Position numbers and translations under genes: made by a program. Source: JACRCT01 sp049841135 (lineage in GTDB: Bacteria > Myxococcota > Myxococcia > Myxococcales > UBA5297). From it: a stretch of DNA of 64,000 nucleotides. Below, one piece after another: positions 20,831 to 30,000 of this stretch. The notes beneath the pieces were generated by a model. It saw only the letters and a list, made by a program, of their open reading frames with translations, had not been told where the DNA came from and did no database searches. Each line of letters opens with the position of its first letter. Within the stretch, counting starts at the first letter, position 1. The stretch is taken from NCBI GenBank assembly GCA_049841135.1, contig JASGHK010000001.1:558001-622000 (forward strand), read 5' to 3'.

Positions 20831-21925
20831 TCAGTACATCTTCCGCAGCTCGGCACCCTGGTAGTAGTGCCCGAGGATCCGGCGGTAGTCCCAGCCCTTC
20901 TCGGCGAAGGCCTTGGCGCCCCACTGGCACATGCCGGCGCCGTGGCCGTGGCCCAGGCCCTTGAAGGTGAAGGAGCTGCCCTTGGCCTCGGCCTCGAAGT
21001 CCAGCGAGCGGACCTTGTCGTAGCCGAGGATGCGGCGCAGGTCGACGCCGGAGACGACCTTCGTCCCTGACGCCGAGGCGAGCATCACCTTGCGCGCGCG
21101 GCCGGTGTCGGTCCGCTCGAGCACTTTGATCTGCGAGACCGCCTTGCCCAGCGACTTGAAGTCCTTGGCGCCCAGCGTCAGCTCCCACTTGGTGTTGCGC
21201 TGGCTGCCGCACTCGCACTCGACGCTCTTCAGGTACGGCAGCGGACGCCCCAGGGCCTCCTCGCCCGACTCGGTGTGGCCGCCGCAGCTGGCGTGGAAGT
21301 AGGCCTCGATCGGCTCCATCTTCCAGACCAGGACCTCGCCGCGGGTGGCCTCGACGATGCGGCGAGTCTTCTCGTCCTCGGCCTTGGCGCCGCCGTAGAC
21401 CTGGTGCAGGACCGTCGCGCCCAGGTGGTACGGCTTGCCCCACGCCTCGATCTTGCGGCGGATGGCATAGGTCCGCGCGGCGACGGCCTGCGCCTTGAGC
21501 GCCTCGACCGGAAAGCTCTTGGGCATCTCCGAGCCGAGCACCGCCGCCAGGTAGTCCTCCAGCGGCAGCACGTTGATGGCGATGAGGCCCTTGCCGTTGC
21601 GGCGGATCTCGATCTGCCCGCGGACCGGCTGCTCGGCGACCTTCACGAACTCTTCGCTCTGGAACTTCACGCCGTCGGTGTCTTTGACCTCGGCGCCGTC
21701 CATCATCAGCTTGTCGCCGGAGACGTAGACCACCGAGCGGCCGCCCGGCGCCTTGGCGTACTTCTCCCCGGCCTCGAGCTTGCGAACCTCGAGGCCCTTG
21801 CCGGCGAGCGTGATCTCGGTGGCGCCGTCGACGATGGCGATGCGCACGGTCTCGTCCGCCCGCGCGAGCGACGGGACGAGCAGGAGGGTCGCGAGCAGCG
21901 CGACCGCCAGAAACACGAAGCGCAC
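20831..21925 (-). CDS. SpoIID/LytB-domain secreted protein
   Basis: 364 codons with a signal peptide (VFLAVALLATLLLVPSLARA). The SpoIID/LytB domain shows NVLPLEDYLAAVLGSEMP, ALKAQAVAARTYAI with the catalytic-type acidic and basic residues, EAYFHASCGGHTES, and the closing GLGHGHGAGMCQWGAKAFAE motif. SpoIID proteins cut denuded peptidoglycan glycans; in non-sporulating bacteria related proteins act on cell walls or enhance amidases. Start choice is uncertain: the GTG at 21923-21925 has its GGAG only one base away, whereas the GTG at 21914-21916 has it at 10 nt. Both lie by a strong hairpin. Confidence 0.85.
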   Translation of the reverse strand: MRFVFLAVALLATLLLVPSLARADETVRIAIVDGATEITLAGKGLEVRKLEAGEKYAKAPGGRSVVYVSGDKLMMDGAEVKDTDGVKFQSEEFVKVAEQPVRGQIEIRRNGKGLIAINVLPLEDYLAAVLGSEMPKSFPVEALKAQAVAARTYAIRRKIEAWGKPYHLGATVLHQVYGGAKAEDEKTRRIVEATRGEVLVWKMEPIEAYFHASCGGHTESGEEALGRPLPYLKSVECECGSQRNTKWELTLGAKDFKSLGKAVSQIKVLERTDTGRARKVMLASASGTKVVSGVDLRRILGYDKVRSLDFEAEAKGSSFTFKGLGHGHGAGMCQWGAKAFAEKGWDYRRILGHYYQGAELRKMY

Positions 21926-21948
21926 GCTCCGATTGTAGGAGCGTGCGC
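21920..21948 (-). other. 11-bp perfect hairpin over the translation start of the SpoIID gene
   Basis: GCGCACGCTCC at 21920-21930 pairs with GGAGCGTGCGC at 21938-21948, loop of 7. On the minus strand the 3' arm contains the GGAG likely to serve as ribosome binding site and the first possible GTG. It may be a terminator for the upstream zinc-finger gene (stop at 22015) or a structure that masks initiation. A weaker hairpin, 21967-21973 with 21992-21998, lies between the two. Confidence 0.5.
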
Positions 21949-22014
21949 TCGTGGAGCAAGAAAGCGGCCTGCCGTCAGGCAGTTACCCCTCGGCAGGCTC
22001 GGGGTGCCGCACGC

Positions 22015-23040
22015 CTACTTCCCCTTCGCCAGCCCCTCGATCCCGCCGGCGATCGAGACCTTCAGCTTGTAGCCCTGCCCGACCTTGAAGCTCTTCCAGT
22101 CGTCGAAGGGCACCTTGTCCCACTTGAGCTCCTTGCCCTTCTCGTCCTTGAAGGTGGCCTTGTAGGTCTCGTTCTTCTTCCCCTCGCGCTCCTTGTCACC
22201 GGCGAGGCGAGCCTCGGGCCAGTGCGGCGCGCCGTCGGCGGCGCTGGCGCGAACCACCCGGTCCTTGTGCCACTCCTCGATCTCGTACTTCGCCCAGTCC
22301 TTGTAGACCGGATCCTCCCGGTAGACCGGGACCTCCTTGTTGACCATCCGGTTCTCGTACACGGGCTCTTCCTTGGTGATGTCCTCGAAGTACCCGTTGC
22401 CCATGTCCTTCTTGCCCACCTTGACCGTCTTGGTCCCGGTCTTGACCTTCTCGCTGACCTGGGTGGTCTTGGTGCCGGTCTGGACCTTGTCGGTGTGGTG
22501 GACGCGCCGCTCGGTGGAGACGACGCGGCCGCCGCTGGGCACCTCGTCGCGCCAGTCCTCCTTGACCACCGTGCCGTACTTCTCGACCTCGATGGTCCGC
22601 TCCCAGCTCATGGCCTCGAGCGTCGCCGCCTTCTCGCTGGGCATGCAGACGACGCAGGTGCCGCCTCCGCACATCAGGGCGACGAGCCCGGCGATCCACA
22701 GCGCCTTCTTCGACTTGGGCTTGGGCGGCGGAGGCGCGGCCGGCTGGTCGAGGATCTCCTTCACCTCGCGCTTCTTCTCGGTGCGGTCGGCGTGGCACTG
22801 CTTGCACGCCTTGTTGCCGGCGGGGTTGATGGCGTCGCAGTACTGGCAGACCCAGTCGGCGCCGGCTTGGGCCTTGTCGAGCTTCTCCTGGTCGAAGACC
22901 TCGTCCGCGTCGTCCTCGACGTAGAACTTCACGTCGTTGCCGCGGACCTTGTTGCACTGCTTGCACTTGATCTCGCTGCCGCGGTTGCCCTTGAAGCCGC
23001 ACTGCGGGCAGTCCCACTTGCCTTCTCGAATCGGCGCCAT
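22015..23040 (-). CDS. Membrane protein with two RanBP2-type zinc fingers
   Basis: 341 codons, ATG preceded by GGGAGGT. Two N-terminal modules have the W-x-C-x2-C...C-x2-C pattern: WDCPQCGFKGNRGSEIKC-x2-C and WVCQYCDAINPAGNKAC-x2-C. This is the RanBP2/zinc-ribbon signature (Trp, four Cys, Asn). A Pro/Lys linker leads to one membrane helix (ALWIAGLVALMCGGGTCVVC). The C-terminal ~200 residues are a hydrophilic, Lys/Glu/Thr-rich beta-type domain with repeated TGTKT-x-V-x2 strings, presumably periplasmic. No known family was recognised for that domain. The zinc fingers would be cytoplasmic, suggesting a sensor or scaffold; this role is inference. Confidence 0.65.
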   Translation of the reverse strand: MAPIREGKWDCPQCGFKGNRGSEIKCKQCNKVRGNDVKFYVEDDADEVFDQEKLDKAQAGADWVCQYCDAINPAGNKACKQCHADRTEKKREVKEILDQPAAPPPPKPKSKKALWIAGLVALMCGGGTCVVCMPSEKAATLEAMSWERTIEVEKYGTVVKEDWRDEVPSGGRVVSTERRVHHTDKVQTGTKTTQVSEKVKTGTKTVKVGKKDMGNGYFEDITKEEPVYENRMVNKEVPVYREDPVYKDWAKYEIEEWHKDRVVRASAADGAPHWPEARLAGDKEREGKKNETYKATFKDEKGKELKWDKVPFDDWKSFKVGQGYKLKVSIAGGIEGLAKGK

Positions 23041-23153
23041 TCGACCTCCCGGAATGTCGAGGAGCCTACCATGGCGTCCGCGACGGTCTTTCCCCGCTGC
23101 GCCGGTGCTACACTGGCCGCCGCCTGCTCAACCAGGAGCCTTCGGAGGTTGCC

Positions 23154-23669
23154 ATGCCGAGCCGTTCCGTCCTCGCCTTCACCCTTGCCGTCACCCTCGC
23201 CTTCCCTGCCGTCGCGAGCGCGATGGACGCCAAGAAGACCGGGGAGATTGACGCGGAGGTCGCCGACAAGGAGAACGAGGTCAAGGCGAAGTACGGCAAC
23301 CGCCCCTGGCGAGAGATGAACTCCGACGAGCGCAAGTCCTTCCAGAAGGACATGGACAAGGCCCGCGAGGACACCTACGCCAAGCACGGCACCAGCGGGC
23401 GCGAGGTCGAGGGCAGCAAGCTCAAGATGGGCAAGCAGGGCCTGAAGGACGCCGAGGACGGCAAGAAGGCCTACGGCGACAAGAAGGCCGCCGACGAGAA
23501 GGCCAAGGCCGACGCCGCCAAGGGCAAGGCCAAGGAACCGGAGATCAAGGTGCAGAAGGGTTTCAGCGACGACAACCCGGTCGACCTCCACGGCAACGGT
23601 CCCTCGGCCGGCGAAGAGGGCATGGGCAAGGTCATCGAGGTGCCGCAGGACGGAGCGCCCGCGCAGTAG
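23154..23669 (+). CDS. Secreted Lys/Asp-rich protein, function unknown
   Basis: 171 codons, with GGAGG about 5 nt before the ATG. The signal peptide (VLAFTLAVTLAFPAVASA) is followed by a highly charged, mostly helical mature protein rich in Lys, Asp, Glu and Ala (KKAADEKAKADAAKGKAKE). It ends in a Gly/Pro-rich acidic tail. No cysteine or recognisable domain. A rho-independent terminator follows, so it is monocistronic. Confidence 0.6.
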   Translation: MPSRSVLAFTLAVTLAFPAVASAMDAKKTGEIDAEVADKENEVKAKYGNRPWREMNSDERKSFQKDMDKAREDTYAKHGTSGREVEGSKLKMGKQGLKDAEDGKKAYGDKKAADEKAKADAAKGKAKEPEIKVQKGFSDDNPVDLHGNGPSAGEEGMGKVIEVPQDGAPAQ

Positions 23670-23705
23670 CCGGCGTTGCCGAAGAGCCGACGCGAATTCT
23701 CAGAG

Positions 23706-23739
23706 GCCAGGTCCTGCGACGGGACCTGGCTTCTTCTTT
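23706..23739 (+). terminator. Rho-independent terminator
   Basis: GCCAGGTCC (23706-23714) pairs with GGACCTGGC (23722-23730), loop of 7, followed by TTCTTCTTT. It lies 37 nt after the stop of the plus-strand secreted-protein gene and 19 nt before the stop of the convergent kamA-like gene. Confidence 0.8.
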
Positions 23740-23758
23740 AGGGTCCATCGGCCCTGCC

Positions 23759-24942
23759 CTAGGGGCGGCGGCGCTCGGAGTGCCACTTCGCTTCGTACGG
23801 GCAGCTGCAGTCGGTCTCCGCCGGTGGCGGGTAGACGTACGTCTCGCCCTTGAAGCTCTTGAGCCGCGCCTGCTTCTTGTCGGAGGAGAGCAGGTACTCG
23901 GGCTGCAGCGTCACCTTGCCGCCACCGCCCGGCAGGTCGACCGCGAAGTGCGGGATGGCCAGGCCGGAGATGCGTCCCCGGAGCGCGGCGAGGATGCGCA
24001 CGCCTTCCTCGATTGGCGTCCGCAGGTGCTCGGTCCCCTGCGCGACGTCCATCTGGTGCAGGTAGTAGGGCCGGACGCGGATGGCCAGCAAGGCGCGGAA
24101 CAGCTCGGCGAGGATGGGGGCGCTCGAGTTGACGCGCCGCAGGAGCACGGTCTGGTTCTCGACCGGGACCCCGAAGTCCACCAGCAGCTCGCAGGCCCGG
24201 CGCGACTCGGCGGTCAGCTCCTTGGGGTGGTTGAAGTGCGTGACCACGTAGAGCGGGGCGAGCTTGCGCAGCGCCTTGGCCAGCGCGAGGTCCACGCGCA
24301 TGGGGTTGGCGACCGGCATCCGCGTCCCCACGCGCAGCACCTCGACGTTGGGCAGGGCCCGGAAGGCGCGGAGCACGGCGACGAGCTTGGGCGTCGGCAG
24401 GAGCAGCGGGTCGCCGCCCGAGACCAGGACCTCGCGGATTCTCGGGGTGCGCCTTCACGTAGGCCGCGGCGCGCTCGACCGCCGAGGCCGTCACCGAGGG
24501 AGCCCCCCTGCCCGTCCGCCGCCGACGCGTGCAGTGCCGGCAGTAGACCGAGCAGCGGTCGGTCGCCAGGAAGAGCGCGCGGTCGGGGTAGCGATGGACC
24601 AGGCCCGGCACCGGCATCGAATGCTCTTCACCGAGCGGGTCTTCGAGCTCACCGGTGCAGGTTCGCGCCTCTGCGGCTCGGGGGACGATCTGCATGCGGA
24701 CGGGGCACGCGGGATTCGACGGGATCGGCCAACGACAGGTAGTAGGGCGTCGCGCCGACCGGAAGCCCAGCGGGCACGGCGGCGAGGCCATCGCGCTCCT
24801 CGGAGGAGAGCGACAGGTTCCGCTCGAGGTCCGTGGCGGTGACGACGTGACGCTGCTGCCAGCGCCAATCCCGCCACTGGCCGAGGGTGGCACCGAAGCG
24901 CTTCCAGGGAGCGTTGGAATGTCTGGGCGGGGTGCGCGTCAT
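23759..24942 (-). CDS. KamA-family radical SAM aminomutase, paralog 1, two frameshifts
   Basis: About 395 codons when three frames are joined. Frame one (ATG at 24940-24942) gives WRDWRWQQRHVVTATDLERN and GATPYYLSLADPVES. Frame two gives CPVRMQIVPRAAEA, EDPLGEEHSMPVPGLVHRYP and the radical SAM cluster CSVYCRHC (C-x3-C-x2-C). Frame three gives LVSGGDPLLLPTPKLV, THFNHPKELT, VRPYYLHQMDVAQG and the PLP-lysine region PGGGGKVTLQPEYLL. Breaks lie near 24710-24725 and at about 24439 (one extra base in TT). All catalytic motifs survive, so consensus error is at least as likely as decay. The lysine/glutamate 2,3-aminomutase family moves an amino group from alpha to beta carbon. Divergent from paralog 2. 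Confidence 0.7.
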
Positions 24943-25055
24943 GGTGATCAAGGGCTGGCCGGCGACTCAGGGGCGCGGAGACTAAGGAGGCGCGCCGAGC
25001 CGGGTCAAGCGTGGCGATCCCGCGGCTGGCGCTGGTCCTCGTCTCAGAGGAACCG

Positions 25056-25085
25056 TTGACATGGAGACCCCAAGTTCCTTACCGT
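25056..25085 (+). promoter_or_regulatory. Candidate sigma70 promoter of the second kamA gene
   Basis: TTGACA at 25056-25061, then 18 nt, then TACCGT at 25080-25085 (three of six -10 bases). It lies 87 nt before the ATG, inside the 230-nt region between the divergent paralogs. Confidence 0.35.
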
Positions 25086-25172
25086 TTGCGCGTCACCCAT
25101 GCGCCCGCACGGTTGGCCCCTTGGCGAGCAGCTTCCGCGGGGGGTTTTCAAAGCGAAGCGCGAAGGAAGTGC

Positions 25173-26456
25173 ATGAGTACCAAAGACAGTCTAAAGCGGG
25201 CCCCGCAGCTCGAGTTGTTCTCCACTCAGCCGCTCGAAGCGCGGGGCCAGCAAGCGCAGAGCCGTAGCAGCAAGCCTGGCCTCACCCTCGTCAAACCCCC
25301 CAAAACTCTCGATGCGGCACCGCCCATCGCCCCGCACCTGCGCGCCAAGTACGCGCCCGCGCCGCGGTCGATCTGGGCCGACGTGTCTGCCGCCGAGTGG
25401 AACAGCTGGCAGTGGCAGCTGCGTCACCGCGTGACGACCCTCCAGCAGCTGGAGAAGGTCATCCGCGTGACCGGCGACGAGAGCGAGGCCATCGCGCGCA
25501 CCCAGTGCGACTTCTCCATGGCCATCACCCCGTACTACGCGGCGCTGATGGACGCAGAGGACCCGCGCTGTCCCGTGCGGCAGCAGTCCGTGCCCACCAC
25601 TGGCGAGCTCCTCATCCAGCCCAGCGATTCCGAAGATCCGCTCGGCGAGGAGAGGGACATGCCGGTGCCGGGCCTGACGCACCGCTACCCGGACCGCGTG
25701 CTCTTCTACACCTCGCACAACTGCCCGGTGTACTGCCGGCACTGCACCCGCAAGCGCAAGGTGGCCAAGCCCACCAGCGCGGCGGCGCGCAAGCAGATTG
25801 ACGACGGCCTCGCCTACATCGCCCGGCACCCCGAGGTGCGCGACGTGGTGATCTCCGGGGGCGATCCGCTCTCGCTGTCCGACGACCGCCTGGACGAGAT
25901 CCTCGGCCGGCTGCGCTCCATCCCCCACGTCGAGATCTTCCGCATCGGGACCCGCAACCTGGTGACGTTGCCCCAGCGGATCACCGACGACTTCGTGCGG
26001 ATGCTGCGCAAGCACCAGCCGGTCTTCATCAACACGCACTTCAACCACCCGAAGGAGTGCACCGCGGAGGCCTTCGAGGCGGCGCGCAAGCTGGCGGACG
26101 CCGGCGTCGCCCTGGGCAACCAGATGGTGCTGCTCAAGGGCATCAACGACGACCCGCGCATCGTCAAGGAGCTGAACCAGAAGCTCCTGATGATGCGCAT
26201 CCGGCCCTACTACATCTACCAGTGCGACCTGGCCAAGGGCATCAGCCACTTCCGCACCTCGGTGGACAAGGGCATCGAGATCATCGACGCGCTGCGCGGC
26301 TGGACGAGCGGCCTGGCGGTCCCGCACTTCGTCATCGACGCCCCGAACGGCGGCGGCAAGATCCCCGTGCTGCCCCAGTACGTGACCGGGCGCGAAGGCA
26401 AGAAGGTGCTACTGCGCAACTACCGGCACCAGCCGTACTGCTACGAGGAGCCGTGA
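25173..26456 (+). CDS. KamA-family radical SAM protein (lysine 2,3-aminomutase-like), paralog 2
   Basis: 427 codons from ATG with GAAGGAAG upstream. Cluster motif CPVYCRHCTRKRK (C-x3-C-x2-C) binds the 4Fe-4S/SAM. EDPLGEERDMPVPGLTHRYPDR, VVISGGDPLSLSDDRLDEIL, FINTHFNHPKECT and the PLP-binding Lys in NGGGKIPVLPQYV are all family hallmarks. Length matches clostridial KamA rather than the shorter EpmB. The N-terminal ~60 residues are Gln/Pro/Ala-rich and not part of the enzyme. The likely reaction is L-lysine to L-beta-lysine, but glutamate 2,3-aminomutase has similar motifs and the substrate cannot be fixed from sequence. This copy is intact, unlike its divergent paralog. Confidence 0.88.
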   Translation: MSTKDSLKRAPQLELFSTQPLEARGQQAQSRSSKPGLTLVKPPKTLDAAPPIAPHLRAKYAPAPRSIWADVSAAEWNSWQWQLRHRVTTLQQLEKVIRVTGDESEAIARTQCDFSMAITPYYAALMDAEDPRCPVRQQSVPTTGELLIQPSDSEDPLGEERDMPVPGLTHRYPDRVLFYTSHNCPVYCRHCTRKRKVAKPTSAAARKQIDDGLAYIARHPEVRDVVISGGDPLSLSDDRLDEILGRLRSIPHVEIFRIGTRNLVTLPQRITDDFVRMLRKHQPVFINTHFNHPKECTAEAFEAARKLADAGVALGNQMVLLKGINDDPRIVKELNQKLLMMRIRPYYIYQCDLAKGISHFRTSVDKGIEIIDALRGWTSGLAVPHFVIDAPNGGGKIPVLPQYVTGREGKKVLLRNYRHQPYCYEEP

Positions 26457-26463
26457 GAAGAGC

Positions 26464-26494
26464 AGGCTTCAGGCTTTAGGCTCTAGGCTTTAGG
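26464..26494. repeat. Heptamer tandem array 1 (AGGCTTY)
   Basis: Four in-phase 7-nt units AGGCTTC, AGGCTTT, AGGCTCT, AGGCTTT plus AGG, starting 8 nt after the kamA stop codon. Related arrays lie at 26964-27000 (opposite orientation), 47346-47380 and 55010-55037. Confidence 0.7.
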
Positions 26495-26499
26495 AACTG

Positions 26500-26537
26500 C
26501 GAAGAGGGAGCTCGGGTTCGCCCGGGTTCCCTCTTCG
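26500..26537 (+). terminator. Terminator-like hairpin after kamA paralog 2
   Basis: CGAAGAGGGA (26500-26509) pairs perfectly with TCCCTCTTCG (26528-26537). Inside, CGGG-TTCG-CCCG forms a second stem with a tetraloop. It lies 44 nt after the stop codon. Confidence 0.6.
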
Positions 26538-26706
26538 AGTCTTCGGCCCACTCGCCGCTCGCGCGAACCCTGCCGGCGCGCTGCGTAAGCTATGTCAGCG
26601 TTCACCGACATCGTTCGCGACGTCGCCAGGCGACGCAGTCGCCCCGAAGTGACGAGCGTGGGGGCCTGCTCGAGGCTGGGAGCCAGTCCGGACTTCCTTT
26701 GGATCC

Positions 26707-26876
26707 GCCAAGGTCGCCAAGGGACCAAGGTCGCCAAGAACTGCTGCCCGCTCCCTCGAGCCCTGACCACGCGCGGCACTGGAACACGCTCGCCAAAGGC
26801 GGCTCAGTGCGCCGCGACTCCGCAGGAGACAGCAGCCCGAAGGACTTGGCGACCTTGGCCCCTTGGCGACCTTGGC
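26707..26876. repeat. Near-perfect 32-bp inverted repeat in a 540-nt gene-free region
   Basis: Arms at 26707-26738 and 26845-26876 match in 31 of 32 positions in inverted orientation and are separated by 106 nt. Each arm is itself two copies of a CCAAGGTCGCCAAG-type unit. The region between kamA (stop 26456) and the giant gene (stop 26997) holds no credible coding sequence, because apparent short ORFs merely translate the repeats. A 15-nt piece of the right arm, TTGGCCCCTTGGCGA, recurs at 25113-25127 upstream of kamA. No transposase is present. Confidence 0.65.
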
Positions 26877-26963
26877 GCTAAGCCCTATGTGGTGCGGTAA
26901 CCGGCCTGGAACCGGCTCAAAGAACGGACGCGGGAGCCCGGCAGCGCCGAGCCCCCGCGTCAT

Positions 26964-27000
26964 GTGACCTACAGCCTAAAGCCTACGGCCTACAGCCTAA
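26964..27000. repeat. Heptamer tandem array 2, inverted relative to array 1
   Basis: Units ACAGCCT, AAAGCCT, ACGGCCT, ACAGCCT in strict 7-nt phase, i.e. the complement of AGGCTNT. The last unit runs into the stop codon (TAG on the minus strand, 26997-26999) of the giant lipoprotein gene, so the array sits immediately 3' of that gene just as array 1 sits 3' of kamA. Confidence 0.7.
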
Positions 27001-30000
27001 GTCGGTCCCCCCGTGCACTTGCAGCGGGAGATGTCGCAGTTGCCGCCCAGCTCACCTCCGCCGGTGCAGCCGCCGCAGTTGGGCTTGCAGACACAGCCGC
27101 AGGTCGCCGGGTCGGCCTCGTAGGTCGGGCCCAGCGCGTCGCAGCCGAGCGCCGCGGTGTCGCAGACGCAGCCGCAGGTCGCCGGGTCGAGCTTGTAGCC
27201 CGGGGCGCAGCTGGTGGTCTGCGGGCACTCGCAGGTGCAGGTGCCCGGGTTGCAGGCCAGGCCCGGCCCGCACCCGCCACAGTCCGGAGCACAGACGCAG
27301 CCGCAGCCGACCGGGTCGGCCACCATCGGCGCCTGGCACCCCAGCGCAGCGGCGTCGCACACGCAGCTGCAGGACGCGGGGTCGACCTTGTGCTGCGGCC
27401 CGCAGTTCTTGGAGGTGTCGCACTTGCACGAGCAGCTGCCCTGGTCGCACTTGAACCCGCTCAGGCAGCCGCCACAGTCGCTCTTGCACTCGCACCCGCA
27501 GGCGGCGACGTTCGGCTGCTCGTTCGAGCCGCAGAAGATGGCCGCGGGGTCGCAGACGCAGGTACAGGTCGCCAGGTCGAGCTTCTTGCCCGGCCCGCAC
27601 TGCGTCGTCAGGTCGCAGCCGCACGAGCACGAGTACTTGTCGCAGACCTTGGGCGAGGCGCACCCGCCGCAGTCGCTGCACTTGCAGCTGCAAGAGGCGA
27701 GGTCGGGCTCGAACCCCGCCGGACACGAGAGCGCGGCCGCGTCGCACGTGCAGGCACACGTCGCCGGGTCGAGCTTGAAGCCCAGCGCACAGGTGGCGGT
27801 GATGGGGCACTCGCAGGCGCAGGTGCCGGTGTTGCAGACGAGGCCGGGGCCGCAGCCGCCGCAGTCCGAGGGACAGGCGCAGCTGCAGGTGAACGGGTTG
27901 GGCGCGAGCGGCGCCTGGCAGTTCAGGGAGGCGGTGTCGCAGACGCAGGTGCAGCTGGCCAGGTCTAGCTTCTTCCCAGGTGGGCAGGTCTGGGCCGGGT
28001 CGCACTTGCAGGCGCAGGCCGAGGTGTCGCACTTGTAACCAGCCAGGCATCCGCCGCAGTCGCTCTTGCAGTCGCAGGTGCAGGTCGAGGCGTTGGGCTG
28101 CTGGTTGGCGGCGCAGAACAACACCTCGGTGTCGCAGACGCAGCTGCAGGTGGTCGGGTCCACCTTCTTCCCGGTCGGGCAGGTCAGGCTCGGGTCGCAC
28201 CCGCATGAGCAGAACAGCGAGTCGCAGACCTTGGGCGAGGCGCAGCCTCCGCAACCCGACGGGCACTTGCAGGTGCACGAGCTCAGGTCGGCCTGGTAGG
28301 GCGCAGCGCACCCGAGGGCCCCGGCGTCGCAGCGGCAGGCGCACAGCGTGTTGTCCCAGACGAACCCGGCGCCGCAGGTCTGGTTCTGCACGCAGCTGCA
28401 GGAGCAGGTGGTGGTGTTGCAGGTGTTGGTGCCCGCCGGGCACCCGCCGCAGTCGGGCCGGCACTGGCAGGCGCAGACGCTGAGGTCGTTGTTGCACCTC
28501 GTCTTGCCGCCGCAGCTGCCATCGCAGTTGATGGGGCAGACGCACTTGTTGGTGGTGGTGTCGCAGTACTGCGGCGCCGGGCACGGCCCGCCGCAGGGCA
28601 CCGAGCCGCCGTCGGGGTCGGGGGTGCGGTCGCTCCAGTACTGGTAGGAGATGGAGACGCGCTTCCCGTCCTGGTTGGGCCGGCAGTTGCCGTAGAACTT
28701 CAGCGCGCGGTTGGCACCGTCATAGTCCCAGCCGTTGGTGCGGCTGCGCGGGATGTCGCTGGTCGTGCAGCTGCCCACGGTCGTCGACTCGGTGGCCACC
28801 TTGATGGACGCGGAGATCGGCGGCTTGGTGAGCTTGTAGGGCGAGGCCTGACCGATGGCCGCGTCCATGATCAGCGCGACCACCGCCTGGATCTTCTTCT
28901 GCTGGCAGGTCGGAGCCACGTTGTCCGGGGCCGGACAGGTGACGTCACCGTCGACGGCGATGTCGCCGTAGACGCCGCCCATGCGGGTGAAGAAGGTGGG
29001 CCAGCGGTTGCTGACGACGTCGCCGTCGCCGCAGTCGGTCCCCTCGTGGCAGACGATGCCGCCGACGAAGGCCTTCGAGAGGCTCGTTCCCGCTCCGTCG
29101 AAGTTGGAGAAGGCGCTCACCCACTTGTCCATGTTGGTCAGCGGACCGGCGATGCCATCGGACTGCTCGTTGGTGTCGGAAAGGAAGATGAAGGACACCA
29201 TGGCGTCGGTGCGGAACTTGTTGACGTTCTCCGGCGCGAGGCGGGCGAGGACCCTGTAGTTGCCAGGAGGGGTCTGGTATGTGCCCGCGGAGTACCGGGT
29301 CTCCCCCGTTCCACCGCAGTTGTTGGTGTAGCCGAGCGGCGGATTGCCCAGGCCCATCAGGCAGCCGGCGGGCCTGAAGAAGAACTCGTTGCCCGAGCCG
29401 CTCGTGCCCAGGTTGGTCATGCAGCTCTGGAACTCCGTCGAGCTGCGGGTGAAGGCGCAGTAGCGCTTCCCCGTCGTCGGGCTGGAGTAGTTGAAGGCGA
29501 CGTTGTTCCAGTTGTTCAGGAACGTCGTGGCGTTGGAGCTGTAGGAGACGGTGTCGAGGTTGCTGGTGATGACCATCAGGCGCCAGTCGATGGTGGAGTT
29601 GCCCAGCTGGGCGGCCATGGCCGAGGCGGCGGCGGAGACCGCACCCTGCTTGTTGGACATCGAGCCGGAGTTGTCGACGACCCAGACGAAGTCGATGGGC
29701 TGGGTGGGCTTGGAGAGCATGCGGTCGCACTGGACGGCGGTGGTGTCGCCGTACTGCGCGATGGCCGAGCCATTGGTGATGTCGTCCAGGCTGAACAAGC
29801 GGGCGTCCGGCAGCGGCGAGCTGTTCTTGGTGAGAGATCCCACCACGATGCTGGTGTTCGCCGAGCGCCGGATGACCTCCAGCTTGAGCTTGAAGGTCCC
29901 CGTCTCGGAAGCCTGGCCCAGCGCGGAGCCGGACAGGAGGTTCGTCGCCGACGGGAGGATGGCCGTGACGAGGTCATTGGCCGCCTTGCCGACCGTGTCG

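Noticed and set aside
26592..26963. Overlapping short ORFs of 60-122 codons in the kamA downstream region
   Set aside because: They translate the 32-bp inverted repeat in several frames (GDLGDLG-like strings) and lack ribosome binding sites and family resemblance.
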